The notes under the pieces were generated by a model, which ran no database searches, was not told where the DNA came from, and worked only from the letters and a program-made list of their open reading frames with translations. Shown here piece by piece: positions 12,601-26,500 of a stretch of DNA of 64,000 nucleotides. The position numbers were made by a program, and so were the translations under genes. Each line of letters starts with the position of its first letter. Within the stretch, counting starts at the first letter, position 1. The DNA is taken from positions 42,541,628 to 42,605,627 of the forward strand of contig NC_067116.1 of the NCBI RefSeq assembly GCF_021347895.1. The letters run 5' to 3'. The stretch comes from Acanthochromis polyacanthus (lineage: Eukaryota > Chordata > Actinopteri > Pomacentridae).

Positions 12601-15600
12601 GAGCTCCCAGACTGTGGCCCAATTCGTGTGCGAAGGTCAGCTGGACATGTCGAGGAGGCAGATACTGTCCATAGTTCTGGACTGTGACCAAACCTGTGTT
12701 CAGGGTGGACATCCGGCTGTTTCGGAAGGCTGCATACTGTGAACACACTCCTCCCCAGTTACCTGAAGAACGGAAGATAAACACTGATATCAGTAAAGTA
12801 AATATTGTATTGTCTGTTTGGTTTTGGTTGATGTATTCTACCACTTTGTTCACAAAACGTTCTGCACTACAGGAAGGTGGTAGAAATGTAGGTTCTGATA
12901 AAGTTTACGGCTCATAAATGCCTCATGGCGACACATCTGACAATGAGTCAGGCCCAAAGTAGCAGCAGATCCAATCAAAAGCTACCCGTCACTTCGCAGT
13001 GCAGCTCTGTTGCATAAGTGACCTTGAGCTACTGGAAAAACCTTAAACCAACAATGTTTTGCTGTTGCTATCGACCTCTGAGGCCCGGGTCTGGAGGTAC
13101 AGACAGACACACAGACAAACTGATCTCCCCTAGTTTCACATCAAAGCCTGCCGAGCCATTTGGCCTCCAGTGGTCTCCTTTGGCTTTGAGTTTACATAAT
13201 GTCCCTGAAAATGATTCAATTACAAACAGCTGGCCATGTTCATGTGGACAGATGGCTGTGCAGTAACATCACACTTCAACTGACCAGCCAGAAGGCCAGC
13301 CTCACAGATACCAGTGCTATTGGTCAAACTGTGCATCTATGATAAGGTGTCTTAGCAAGACTGTTTGTAGGTTAAAGTAAGATCTGACTTCAATCCTTCT
13401 TGTTGGACAGCATATACTGATAAAAAAGAAATAATTTGTGAACTTTACAAATTTCTAACGTCCTGGAGTTCTCTTCAAAGCTGCATAAATTTACAAGCGA
13501 GCAGCTTAAAGCTTGGATAAACCACTGGATAAAGTGAATTAGAAGGAATAATTAATAGCAATCGACTTAAACCAATAAAAAACATGAGATATGAGGAATT
13601 TACAAGCATGTACGAGATAAAGTGTACAATGAAATAGAAAAATGAAGTGACTAAAAGTGGAGATAAGCAGTGGAATAAACAGTCTTACTATTAAGAATGG
13701 CTCCATTTCAAACACAACTGAAACAGCAGGATAGGGACTTAACACCATTTTATCTAGTCCGGTCCGAATTCTCCACTAGTTGACCCATAGATCTGAGAGA
13801 ACTTTCAAGCTTCAGCAAACATATCTCAGATATATTTTGTTTGTTTGTTTTCTCAATCTTGGCAATGTTTTAAAGAAGTCAGGTTCAGGATTTAGTTACA
13901 GCTTCGATGTTGCTGCAGAAATTTAGATCCTCATTAATGACTGCAGTGAGATTCTTGACCAGGCTGTTACTTTTTAGTGCACCAGATATAATTATTTCAG
14001 TCTTGTCTTTATTCAGTTGAAGGAAGTTTTGTGACATCCAAGTGTTTAATTCCCCGAAATGACAGCAAAATAATCTGTACAATCACAGTCATTTGGTAAA
14101 AGTGTTAGATTAGGGTGTCATCTGCGAAACTGCGCTAAGCAACCCGAAAGGATTGAACTTCATGGGACTCCATACATCATTGGTTAGATTCATATTTGCC
14201 AGTACTCACTATAGATTCCCTGTTTTCTGAGTATGATCTAAACCACTAGAAGACCCCATTGATTTAGGAGTAGTTAATGGTCCACAATGTTAAATGCTCC
14301 ATTAATGCCGATCACCACCAGGACTGTTAGACTCCCCCTGAATCATTATTTATGCATTTATAATCTTTATGAAACCAGTTTCAGTGCTGTGATGTGAGTG
14401 GAAAGCCAAGTCTCAGTCCTGGAGCTATTTCCATGTGTCCACCCTGTCTCTTCATTGGTTTCCTCCTTTTTGGTGTCCATGTGTTCAGGTTGGAGGTCCC
14501 AGCAGTCACGTGAACTTTATGTAACACCTCTTACACAATTTGATTAGCAGCTCCAATCTGATTGGGAAGCTGAAGCCTGCGAGACGCGCATCTGCTGCAG
14601 ATATTCAGAGAAACCTGAGTTCACCAGGTGTCACTGAGGACTGTGGGAACCAGTCGCGGGCATCTGCATCTGCATCCAGCGTGCTTTTGTTGCACGGTGG
14701 GCGTAAAACTGACGTCCAGGAACAGCCAGGGACAATTGGAGGTTGAAAAACAGGACAGCTCCCTATCAGCGCTGCTGCAGAAACAAGGAGGGTACTGTAG
14801 GAACGAAGAGGCCACCTACCATCACATGTCACGTGAAGAATGACCATGCTTTAACCTGAGCCTGCCTTATCTCTTGGTATTTGGTATCACAAGAGGGTTT
14901 TTTGCCAGAAACAAGAGAGCAAAAGTGACATCTTTAAGCTTTAGATGAAACCACAGCTGCCAATCGAGGCTCCCCGGCCGAGCCGATCAGGAATTCTGGA
15001 TGCGTTTCTCGCTTTTGACCTGAAATGGCCCCCCTGGTGGGTCTATTCAAGGAGCTGGATTTCCTAGAAAGAGTCTTACTTTGGAGGCCTGCACTGTGGT
15101 TTTTGGCAGCGACCGCAGAGAGGTTGCGATTCCGTCCCCTCCTCCTTCTCGTATTCACCACAGAAAGGAGCCCTAATGAAAGGCTCCTATTATTAGCTCA
15201 CTGGACTAACAGAGTCCAGAGAAACAAACACTCTACAGACCACTTACACTTAAAGCACACGCTCTCAGGACGCAACATGCATTTATATATGAAGAGTTAA
15301 TTTGCAAAAAACAGGTAACTCCATTTAAGGAAAGCTCATTTTTTATTGTTTACTTGAGATATTAATAATAATAATAATTTATTTTTTCTCTATTTTGTCA
15401 TTATTTTACTACTGAGTCAAATCCACTCAACTTCAGTTTGATTGATATTATCTCAAGTAAACAATAAAAAAAGTTTTCTGAAAATGAACTCTTAATATAC
15501 TTTATGTAGATATATATACGCTCACCTTCTACTTAAAAATAGATCTACTCATTCAGTATCGATTAACATCATATTTCCACTCCCCCACATGGTTTCATGT

Positions 15601-18600
15601 GAGCAAACAATAGTAAAGGGGGAGTATTTCCTTGGTTACGTCAGTGGGAGGAGCCAGAGTGTCCAAATAACACCTTTAACAACAAAAACAGACACAGCGA
15701 GCACTTTGATTGCTAATAACCACATCCGGAGTTCCCAGAAAACGACAACGGAGCTGCTCTGGAATCCAACCCAAACTACTGTGAATAATCCGACAGCATC
15801 CGGTGACGTTTCTCTGGCCTCTGTCTGCAGAGTTCACTGACCTTCTAATTGCAAATTTGAATGGGATTTATTCACTGTATTGTTGAGGCCAGTTTGACCT
15901 TTTCATTGTTGAAGGACAGAGATGGAATACATCTGGAAGTCAGTACAGGTTACTCAACCTGAGCAAACATAATATTTCAATCATTGATCATTGATTTACA
16001 ACGGAGCCTGATTTTTACCAGTGTTTTTGTCTGTGTTTTAAACATTTCTTTGACTGTATATGCTGCTGTAAAGTGACGTTATATACAGTATAAACTAAAG
16101 TAGAATCTCCTTTTTTTGTCCACATTTTTGCCTTTAGCAGACAGATGCAGCACAGAGAAATATTTGGAAAAGAGCAAAGGAACAGTCAGCAAAGAGTCAA
16201 ACTGAGCTGCTGAGGATGCTTCTCCCAGGTGGTATGGATCCTAAAAGCTTGATGAGCTGGTTGGCTTCAGTTTTATTCAGCATTTCATTTATTTTTCAGG
16301 ACAGCCACAAAAATGTCTTTGAATCTGTAGCTCAAAAACCTAGCTAACAAACCTGCAGTTTGAGTTAAACCAACAGTATCAGTTAAGTGCTTTAACAGAC
16401 AAATGTTTTTTTAAACTGTTTTTAACTGTATATAGTTTACTGTTATTTACATATTTTCATTGTTTTGTTAAATTACAGATAACTAGTATTATCACAGAAA
16501 AAACATAACTAAGTGGAATTAACAAACATTAATTGTCAAAATTTTAAATATCTGTATTTTTTTTAACAAATGGTAATCTGTTCTTTTACGATATTTGACC
16601 CATAAAATTACACTTTAACAAAGGAAATTACACATTGCAGCACTGAAATCAGCAAAAAAAGGATAATTATTTTTTAAATATTTGCCATTATTTGGAAGAA
16701 AAACTATACACATTAAAAACTGAAAATGGTTCAATCATTTTTTAAAGCTTCAATTTCAAAGCTTTAGTCAGTTTATTATTTATTTTCTATAATTTATTTG
16801 TATTATTTTTTATTTTATTTTTTACAACGTCTGACCATAAGAAATTCTTTACTGTATTTAAATCGGCAAAATCATTATTTTAGATATGTGCTGTTATTTG
16901 AAAGAAAAATTCCGCATATTAAAACTGAAAAACAATAGCAATAGTTTTTAAAGCTTTAATTTAATTGATTTTCTCAGTTTATTTAAATTAAATTACATAA
17001 TATCTGTTAAATCTAAAAATATTTGTGAAATGACGCAAAACAGCAGTTTTTTTTAATCCAAAAAATCCTTTAAAAAACTGACATTTTTGTGGGTATTAAT
17101 GGTCCACTTTTGTAATTATATTGATACTTTTGTGAATTGTAGAAACACAATAAAAAAACTTAAAAAATAATAAGGGAAAACTGTTTAAAATTATAGTGTG
17201 TACTTTAATTATAATGCAGGTCAAACTGAGCACAACGTTTGTGACTGATAAATGTGAGACTTCCTCGTTCAGATGTTCTTAATACCTGATTTGTTGTGGA
17301 CTTTGTTCTTCTACATGTTGTGCATGATTTTTTAAAATTTACTGTGCCTTTGTTTCGTCAGCTTCCACATGTTTCCTTTCACTGCAGCGCGCTTGGGGCC
17401 TCCTCGAAAGACTCGTCAACATATTGTGTGTAAAATCACTGTCTGTTCCCCAATTAGTCTCAGAAGAAGGAGGAATTTTCCTGGTTTGAAAGCCTGAATG
17501 GAGCGAGACGTTCGGGCCCCAACCCCCCATCCTGCACTGATGTATGAACACACAACATGGAGGCTCAGAGGAGGAGTTTGAGTGTTGGATGGGGGTTGTG
17601 TGTGCTCGTCTGCATGTGTGTGTGGCTCCAGGAAGCATCGGGTTCTTTGACTTTATGGTCCTGTGGATGAAGATCCTCCATTACCAAAGACCAGTGATAA
17701 ACTGGTGGAAGTGGGTTATGCAGATACAGAGCGTATCTGTTTCTGCAGGTCAAACATTATCCACGCTGCTCTGTCTTTAGGGAGGTCACATGAGGCTGGA
17801 AAGTCACAACAATGTCATCTACAACGTGTGTGTGTGTGTTAGTGTGTTTCTCGTGTGAGGTGTCACAATGGCGATCACGCTGAGGAATGCAGTCACAATC
17901 CTCACTAAGAAGTCTGGGAGTGTCAAAGGTTCACTGAGCCCTGATCACATGTCATCCTGGTGGTCTGCTCTCACGCCCCTCAGTTTAGCCAATCAAAAGC
18001 TGCAATGGGACAGTGTCATAGAGACAAACAGGAAGAAACTCCCACCATAACAATTCCCACATATGTGTCCAACAGCCTCCAGCAGGACAACAGCGATACA
18101 CGGGGTCTGTTACTGGACCCGGGCGATGCTATGGAAAGTCATGCTGGTTTATATTAGGCCACTTGTTTTTGTGCTTGTGGATTCAGGTCACTGAAGGTTA
18201 ATCTACACTGTAAAAATGGAAAATTTGGAACAACTTACATTTATTTTTACTTTTTTCTTGACTTCATTCATCCCTATTTTGGAAAATTACATAACATAAT
18301 TAGCAAAAATCACCAAAAATGTATTAATTTGCATGCAAAAAATGCTATAATGTTGTGTCATTTTGCTGTTAAACTGTAAAATAACAAAAATTTTACAGAT
18401 ATTTGAAGTTCAATTAAAGAAAAAATAAAGGCTAAAACATTTCAACTGTTTTGCAAATTTCCCCATTTAAAAAAAAATACAGATAATGTCTAGCAAAATT
18501 GCAGATTTTTCTTTTTACGTTAATGAAAAAATTAATTACGGAAAAAATGTACACAATATCCAGATCTTAATTAGCATTTTACAGTTTTTTTAAACAAGTT

Positions 18601-20467
18601 CGAATAAAATTCTGTGTTTTTACTTTATTGCTTTTTATACTGTAAACAAATCAGTAGAAAAAAATTACAGGTAGGTAGTAAATTGTAGAATCACAGAAAA
18701 AAGTTAACATGTTATTTATAAAAGAAAAAAGGCAAAAAAAAACAGGAAAAAATGTGTATAATGTCCATTTCTTTAAAAAATCTATATTTTTACAAATATT
18801 TGTTCTTCACAATGTGTGACTGTAAATTTAAACAGTTTCATTGTATATAAGTTGATTAAAATTCCCTATTTTTCTGGCATTTGTTTTTCAAAAATAGTTT
18901 TCTGTAACATTGCAGCATTATAATTTCTAAAAGCAATTTCTTAATTTTTTTGTGATTTTTTTTTTTTTTAGTGTTCATTTAACCCTTAAAAAAACCAACA
19001 AAAATCTGACTTTTGTCAAACTGTACATAATGTTCACATCAATTTCTTGTTTTCCAGTGTTTGAATGTCAGACGGTTTAACTGCACTTAAAATCAGCAAA
19101 ACTATAATTATTTTAGATATTTCTAGTTATTTTCACTTTTACAGTTTTAATACATTATGGTATTCCACTGTTTTTAACGTGTGTTTGGGACATCATTGCT
19201 TCCAGATTTTCAGTTGTTTTTTTTGTTTTTACAGCTCAGTAAAAATGCAGTTTACTTGGTTGCTTGCCTCTTTTTTATTTTCTCATTTGGTTTTTTCATG
19301 ACAATAATAAAATCATAATTTAGAAGAAGGATTGTTATCTGAGCTGGCAGCAGCAGACGGTGAAGCAGATTTATATGCAAATCACTGAGGATTGTTAATT
19401 GAGGGCTCCGCTCATGTTTTGTTTTTGCTCTCTCAGACCAAACACTGTTGAGCAGACTTTGAAATGGGAGCTGTGTAATTCCTGCAACGATCAACTTCAT
19501 TTGATCCCAGAAAACCAAACGAACTGTATTTGTACTGCAGGTTGACCACATTGTTGACTCTCTTTGGTCGACGGCGCTAATAAATTTCTATGTAGAATCT
19601 ATTTATGCAAGTTTTAACGCCTGTTTTGTTGCTATGTTTTACTTCGCTCAATGTATGGGTGCTGCTTTTCCTCAAAAGCCTCTTTCTTTTTCATCAGTGT
19701 CACTGCAGTTCAAGCTGATTCTGCACAATCCACGACTCCTGATTCGCCCACAGTCAGGGGTCAAACGTTTCACACTGATCTGAAAACTGGGAGTGTGTAG
19801 GAGTGTTGAACGTGGCCCTTGGCGAGTTTTTGTCGGGTCACGCCCAGAGAGTCCTGGGAGCGTCGACGGATCAACAGAGATTCACACTGAGAGGCAGAGC
19901 GGGAAAACATTTCACCCTCCAGGATTCATACTTTTCAACCTGGATCGACTCATATCTATTTCATGTTTCTGTTTATCCTGGCTTTGCGCTTCAGTGTCCC
20001 GCCTGCGGTACACTTTGAGATCTGCATAAGCAATTTGCTAAATGTCTGAAGCTGCAAACGCGATTATACAAACACTATACGCCGATGGAAAGCTTAGATT
20101 CTCATGAATCCGCCGGTATAAACCACTTTCAGATGTGATTACCACAGCGGGTAATATAAACACATTTGTCCGACAAACAACGAATATCCACCCATCTGTT
20201 CTCTATACACGGCTTCAACGCACACAGCGCGACTCTCATTTCCGGGTTCATTATTACACACAGATGAAAATATTCCACAAAAAACGGCCATAATCCAACC
20301 TTGGACATCCAGACGAAACAATCCAGTAAACAATTTTTTCCAAAACATGTCTTGAAGTCGGTATAAAATCCACGAATTGGTCGTTTTCAAGGAAATGCAC
20401 CTGGCGATGCGCGTCCAATATTCCCTGTATTTCTCGTCATATTTTTATTTACAAATAAAATATTAGC

Positions 20468-20507
<40 letters not shown>

Positions 20508-23500
20508 TACTGAAAATGGCTGGAATTGACTGCAGCTTATAGGGTTAACGCAATTCTTTACATTTTTCTCTACTGTCAAAACCCTATACAGTGAAATGAC
20601 AGTTATTGCTTTATCTCCATTCATTTACATTGACACCTCATCTTGTTAGCCCAAAATAACTGCTTGTTGTTACCAAGATGGTCGATGAGGGTGAAACTTT
20701 GGTCATTTCTAAATCAAACCTGCTGTTGTGCTGCATTTTCCTCTAAGCAAAGTTGATATGCCAATCAGCCACAGTATTATGACCACTGACAGGTGAAGTG
20801 AATAACATTAATCATCATGTTGTAATGCAACGTTCTGCTGGGAAACCTTGAGTCCTGACATTCATGAGGATGTTTGACATTTACTACCCACCTAAAGACT
20901 GCAGGCCAAGTAAACCCCTAACCTCCAACCCCCCCCATGGTAACAACAGTCTTTGATGCCTGTTGCCACCCTCAGCAGGATAATGCACCCCGACACGCCG
21001 CAAGAACTGCTCAGGAGTGGCTCAGGGAATCTGGGTTCCACGTTCCCCAGGTCCAAACATTATGGAACATCTGTGTGATGTCCCAGTATAATCCTGGACT
21101 AGGAAGGTCCCACCCTGCAACCCACAGGACCCTCAGAATTCACTGCCACAGGACATCCCAGAGGTCCTGAGTCCATGCCCCATTGGGTCAGAGGAATTTT
21201 AGCAGCATGAAGGAGACCGACACAATATTAGGCAGGTGGTCACGCCTGATCGGTGTAAATCCCCACAATACTCTGAGCGTAGTGCACTGCATTTATTCCT
21301 GAGTGTCTTTCCAATGTGGGGAAAACTGGCCTCCTGTTTAATCTGGGGCCTCAGCTTGCAGGGACACTGTGCAAACTACTGACCTACAATCCTGCGTTTA
21401 TGTGTCACTCGCATGTGTTTGTGACTCCGCCGTGGTTCTGACTCACCAGCTTTGCCTTCCCAGGCGAGTCCCAGCACTCCGCTGTAGTCTCTGTTGGTCA
21501 GCAGGTAGGACAAGCACAAGTTCCCCCAGTCGTTCTCCGAGAACAGACTCAGCAGCTTCTCAGGGCCGATGTACAGACGATTCAGAGGATCGTTCTTGTC
21601 GTCCTCCGTCATCACCTGGAACGAGACAGACGCTCTGAGCTCAGTCGACGTTCAGGCCAAAGATACAAAGTTTCCTCCAAAAATCTAAAAAAACTAGTGT
21701 TTTACAGTCATTTTTAACTTTATTGCAGCTCAGTCAGTCCAGTTTTGATTTTCAATGATAGACAAGACATGAAATCGCTGCATTAAGTGTATGAGCCCGT
21801 TATATTTACTCCTGTTACATTTTTACTCACTGTGGGCTCATTTTACACAACAGTTTAAAGTATTGCACCTGTATGCAAACAGAACAACCACAACTAGAAG
21901 TAGAGAGAACTCATAAATATCTTCTAAAATAGGCAAAAATTAAAGTTGGATTAATTAGATTAAAAAATTCACTCATTTACTGGCTGATTTTTTTCATGGA
22001 ATGACTCATTAATTAGCACATTTTTCTCTTTAGGATGCATTATTCGAACATGTATGATTTGTAAATTTATGTGATGCCTTGTTATAGCTGCGGTTTTATT
22101 TTGTATAAGCTGCGTCGGCTGTCTGTTAATTTCATGTTCGAAATAAATAAATACATAAATAAATAATTATCACCGTCTACTGTTTGGTCACATTTTCACC
22201 CTCTGTGGTTAATTTTTTGCTTCAGTACAAAGTCCCGCGCCTTTATGGAAACCGCATCGTTATGATATGTAGAGAGAACTCAGGAATGTCTTCTGTACAG
22301 AATGACACACTTGTAATGCCATCAATCATAAAACGTTTTTTTTGTCTCCTATCTGCTCTGTGGAAATGCTGCCGGCAGTTCAGCCGGCAAGTTCCTGAAT
22401 TTTTGTCATGTGACTGTTGGTCACATTGAACCCACTAAAGCAGGGGTGTCAAGATCCGTTCCTGGAGGGCCACTATCCTGCATGTTTTAGATGTTTCCCT
22501 CTTCCAACACACCTGATTCAAATGATCAGGCTCGTTATCAGGCTTCTGCTGAGCTTGATGAGAAGCTGATCATTTGAATCAGGTGTGTTGGAAGAGGGAA
22601 ACATCTAAAACATGCAGGATAGTGGCCCTCCAGGAACAGAGTTTGACACCCCTGCACTAAAGGCTTCATGATTATGCAGAGAAATGAAGATTTTTTTTTT
22701 TGGTTTTTTACGGAATCTTGTTGGAGCAAGTGGTTTATCTTTAGAAAAAGGAAATTATTTTAAAGAAATTTTAGGACTTCGCTCTTAGTTTTGGTTGGTT
22801 TTATCAATGGAATGTTGTCTCAGATGAGTAGTTCATGGTCAGAGCTGAAAGTTACATGATTCTTCCTGTTTTATAGTTTCTTGCTTTGATAAATGGTGTC
22901 ATATTGGCTTTTGTCTAAAGACATGTCTTTTTAACCCGCTGGTGGATTTTGTGGTTGGGAAAGTTAACCCAGTACTCACAAACAGTTTAAGGAGGCGCTG
23001 TGGCATGTTTTTGGGTTAAACCTGTAGGTGCCACAGCCGGGATTACCGGTTGTACTGAGCCATCAGTGGTCTGCATCTGAAGCGTGTCACAAGCGAAGGG
23101 ACAGTTGTGTCGTTGTTTTAGCTCACAAGCAGCTTACTCTGAGGGATTTGACTTTGAAGTTGATCAGCTTGACTCCGTCAAAGTCCACCTTGTCGAAGAT
23201 GTCGTTCACAGCCCGAATGTAGGAGGCAACCTGAGGAAGAAACACGCCGATGTGACAAAACAGTCTCACATGTAGTCAATAGCATCTATTCTTGATCTGT
23301 TAGATGCAGGTGACACTAATCTGGGAGTAGGTTATGACAGTAGAGTAGCATTTGAATATTTTGACGATAAACTGACCCTCGTATGCAACATAAAAACAAT
23401 AAAAATCCAGATTGCGGTCAAGGATCACAGCAGGTAGTCTGTGAGGTCAGCCGCGGGGTGTTTTCAGTGTGGGTGGTCACACTTTTTCCATAGAGGCATG

Positions 23501-26500
23501 TGCAAAACCAATCACATGTCAGATCTGTACAGCAGGAGACGTCCATACAGTACAGCCGGCCAGGGGATTTCCATGAATGTAAACATTCACACCTCGGACT
23601 CCTGAGACACTGAAACCAGGTCAACGGTGACTGACGATAGCATTTCGTCTATTTACGTTTGAAGATCACATCACGGCATCGCTTACAAAATATTTTCTCA
23701 CCCGGCTCAACAAAGGCCTGGCACTGGACCAGGGACAACAACAGGAGTTTAAGTTGGAAAGAATCCAACGAGGGCCGGAGGAGGTGATGAGAGGACGAAG
23801 GCCGGAGAGAAAAACAGTGTGGCTACGAGAACATATATAAAATAAACACAGCTGGATGACTGACTCGATGGCTGACCTCGCTTTGAAGAGATTTAATGAA
23901 GAAACACACCAACAAGTGCAATTCGTCTCAAACTGGACCCGATATAGAGATCACAGAGAGTTAAATTAGATGAAGCATCTGCCCTCTTATCAGTGTGTAT
24001 CAGATAAGGATCACTAAAGAAAATACAGTTTACTGGTTTAAATTTTGAAGAACTGGAAAGTGAATTAAATTCTCATGCTATCATGCAGCTAAAGTCAATA
24101 TCAGGACAGTTTCTCCTGTAACCTCTGGCTCCGATGACAAAATCAGACAAACTTCAACACAGACACTTAAATCCGGTTATCTTACTTATTGCACTGAAGC
24201 AACGCAGACAAATCAGCAGACTGGCAGCTTTTAACCGAGAATGGTCAGCCATCAGTTTAACCGTCTGAACTCCAAGCAGTTTCTTTTGCTGCTCATGTCA
24301 CATTTATACTCACTGTGGGTTCATTTTTCACTGCAATATAAAGTCCTGCACCTCTTCGGAAACACTGAAGTACAAGTAGAGAGAATTCAATGCCATGAAT
24401 CATAAGAGAGAGATGAAAATTTAATTTCTTTGAGTATTTATTGTACAAAAATTGAGGATTCAACGTGTACAATATTTTCCTGAGTGTCCATAAGTATCAC
24501 CAAAACTGACAAAAATTCAGGTTTTGCCTCTTTACATAATAAAGTATTAACATTTTTCAAATTATTGCCATACTGTCCACTCAGTATAAACACCGCCTGC
24601 AGTTCAGCCAAAAAAAATCCTGATTTGTTTTTGTCCCGTAGCTGCTGGTTGCAACTAAGTGAGTAACAGCTTTATGTTTGCACAGACATGTGCAGATTTT
24701 TTTTGTTTTTTTACAGAATTTTTGTAGTGCAGACAGTTTATTTTTTGCAAATTTTTAAACAGAAACATGCAGAAAGAAGGGATTTTTTTAATTAAAAATC
24801 ATGATTTTAAGTTTAGATTTGGTTAATTTTCCTGATGGAACTGGACGTCACATCTGATAACTTCCAGATCCATCAAAAAGATGAAAATCTGAGAATTTTT
24901 TCTGTTTTTGTTATTTTCCTTTTATTTATTTTTTTTGGTTTGATTAATGCCATTATGATCACTTTTTTTGTTGATAACACGGCTTTTAAATCTGTGATTC
25001 AGAGGGTAAAACCGGACACTCTGATTTCCGCTTTGCAACTGTAAACACTTTCATCTGTGAATAATCTGGCCGTTTTTTTAGTTTTCTACATGCTGGTCTC
25101 TGCTCTGTAGAGGTTACCAGAGTAGTCATGCTGCTCTAATAAGGTCAAAAGTCAAGAGCGCAGGACAAAGGGTTAAAAAAGTCAAACATTTTAGTGCAAA
25201 AAGGCACCTCAGAGTTCACTGAGTGCAATAAACGCCACAAAAATGTCACTAAATCATCAAATCAGGTTGTGTTTGAGCAGTTTTACCCCAAACTTGTGCC
25301 ATCTTTGGATCCGTTTAACCCCTAACCTCCAGCTCGTCTTTGACCGTGCAGCTCTGCATCTATTCTTGTTGAAGGTGAACTCTGAAGCTACTTGGTGCAT
25401 CCGAGGGGATAACCAAAAGATGTTTGTTCCTGTTTGTTCTGTGCCAGATCTTTACACCTGCAGCAGAGCCTCGTTTGACCTGGTCTCTGCTCCACGTGCG
25501 ACTCATTCCCAGAGAGGAACAAGGCTGCAGATCTCGGCATGACAGCTGTGTGCATCGCCTGGCATTCGTCCCTTCATTCAGCCTCACAGCAGGCACGGCT
25601 TGTTCTTTGATTCAGCGTTGTTGAATGTGTCAGTGGTAGATAATGCTCTACTGCAAAACAAATTGTTCTCCTCTGAATCAAGTGGTCACGATAGAAAAAT
25701 AAGACAAAAGAAGCTTTAATCGCCACCAAACTCCTGCCTTGGACCAGAAAAATGCCTCTTCAATGGGAGATTAAATTAAAAATCCTGAAATTATTCACAG
25801 GAATATTTGGTAGCAGACACAAACAGAACTGCAGTCAAACTTCAGTTAAAGTAGAATAACTAAAATAGCTATAGAATAACAGAAAATAAACATTTAATGA
25901 ATGCATACATACATTATGGAGTAGTGAGAGTGCCAAATTACAAAAATAAATCTGTAAAAGGATAAGCAAATACAAGTGTAAACATAAAGCCAAATAAATA
26001 AAACATAATGTTGCTATGTGAAGAAATTTTAAATTAAAAATGAATCCATAAAAGAAAAAGCTAATAAAGCAGAAATATAAAGACAAATAAATAAGAAAAA
26101 TGCTTTTCATTTGCTTTTGACATTAAATGTTTATGGATTTGTTTATTGATTGTCGCTTTTTACTGCCACATTATATATTTATAAGCACTTATTACTTTTT
26201 AAAATAATTGTATTTATTTGTCATATATTTCTACTTTTATTAGTCTTTTATGGATTCTTTTTTTGAGTATTTCTTTATATAGCAACATTTATTTATCTTC
26301 ATATTTCCACTTTTATTTGCTTTTTCTTCTCTAGATTTTTTTTTAATTTGGCGCTCTCACTACTCCTTAATACATAGTGACTTTCTGTAATTCAAATACA
26401 TTAATTTAACAAGGAATCTTGTGCATGCATTCTTTGCATAAATTCTCTAAAAAGCAAAATTGCTTTACTCTTAACCTGCTTATATCTATTTACCTCATTA

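Noticed and set aside
14934..15161. Arginine-rich minus-strand ORF ([10 protein letters not shown]...)
   Set aside because: Short, no known domain seen, overlapped by an equally long plus-strand ORF; lies in intron 8.
20139..20390. ORFs here and at 33229-33516 sharing '[12 protein letters not shown]'
   Set aside because: Similarity is due to the two piggyBac-like MITE copies; the frame is not conserved throughout and has no transposase motif.
24835..25044. Plus-strand ORF with a hydrophobic stretch resembling a membrane helix
   Set aside because: A/T-rich sequence readily gives Phe/Leu/Ile runs; no splice sites or homology.
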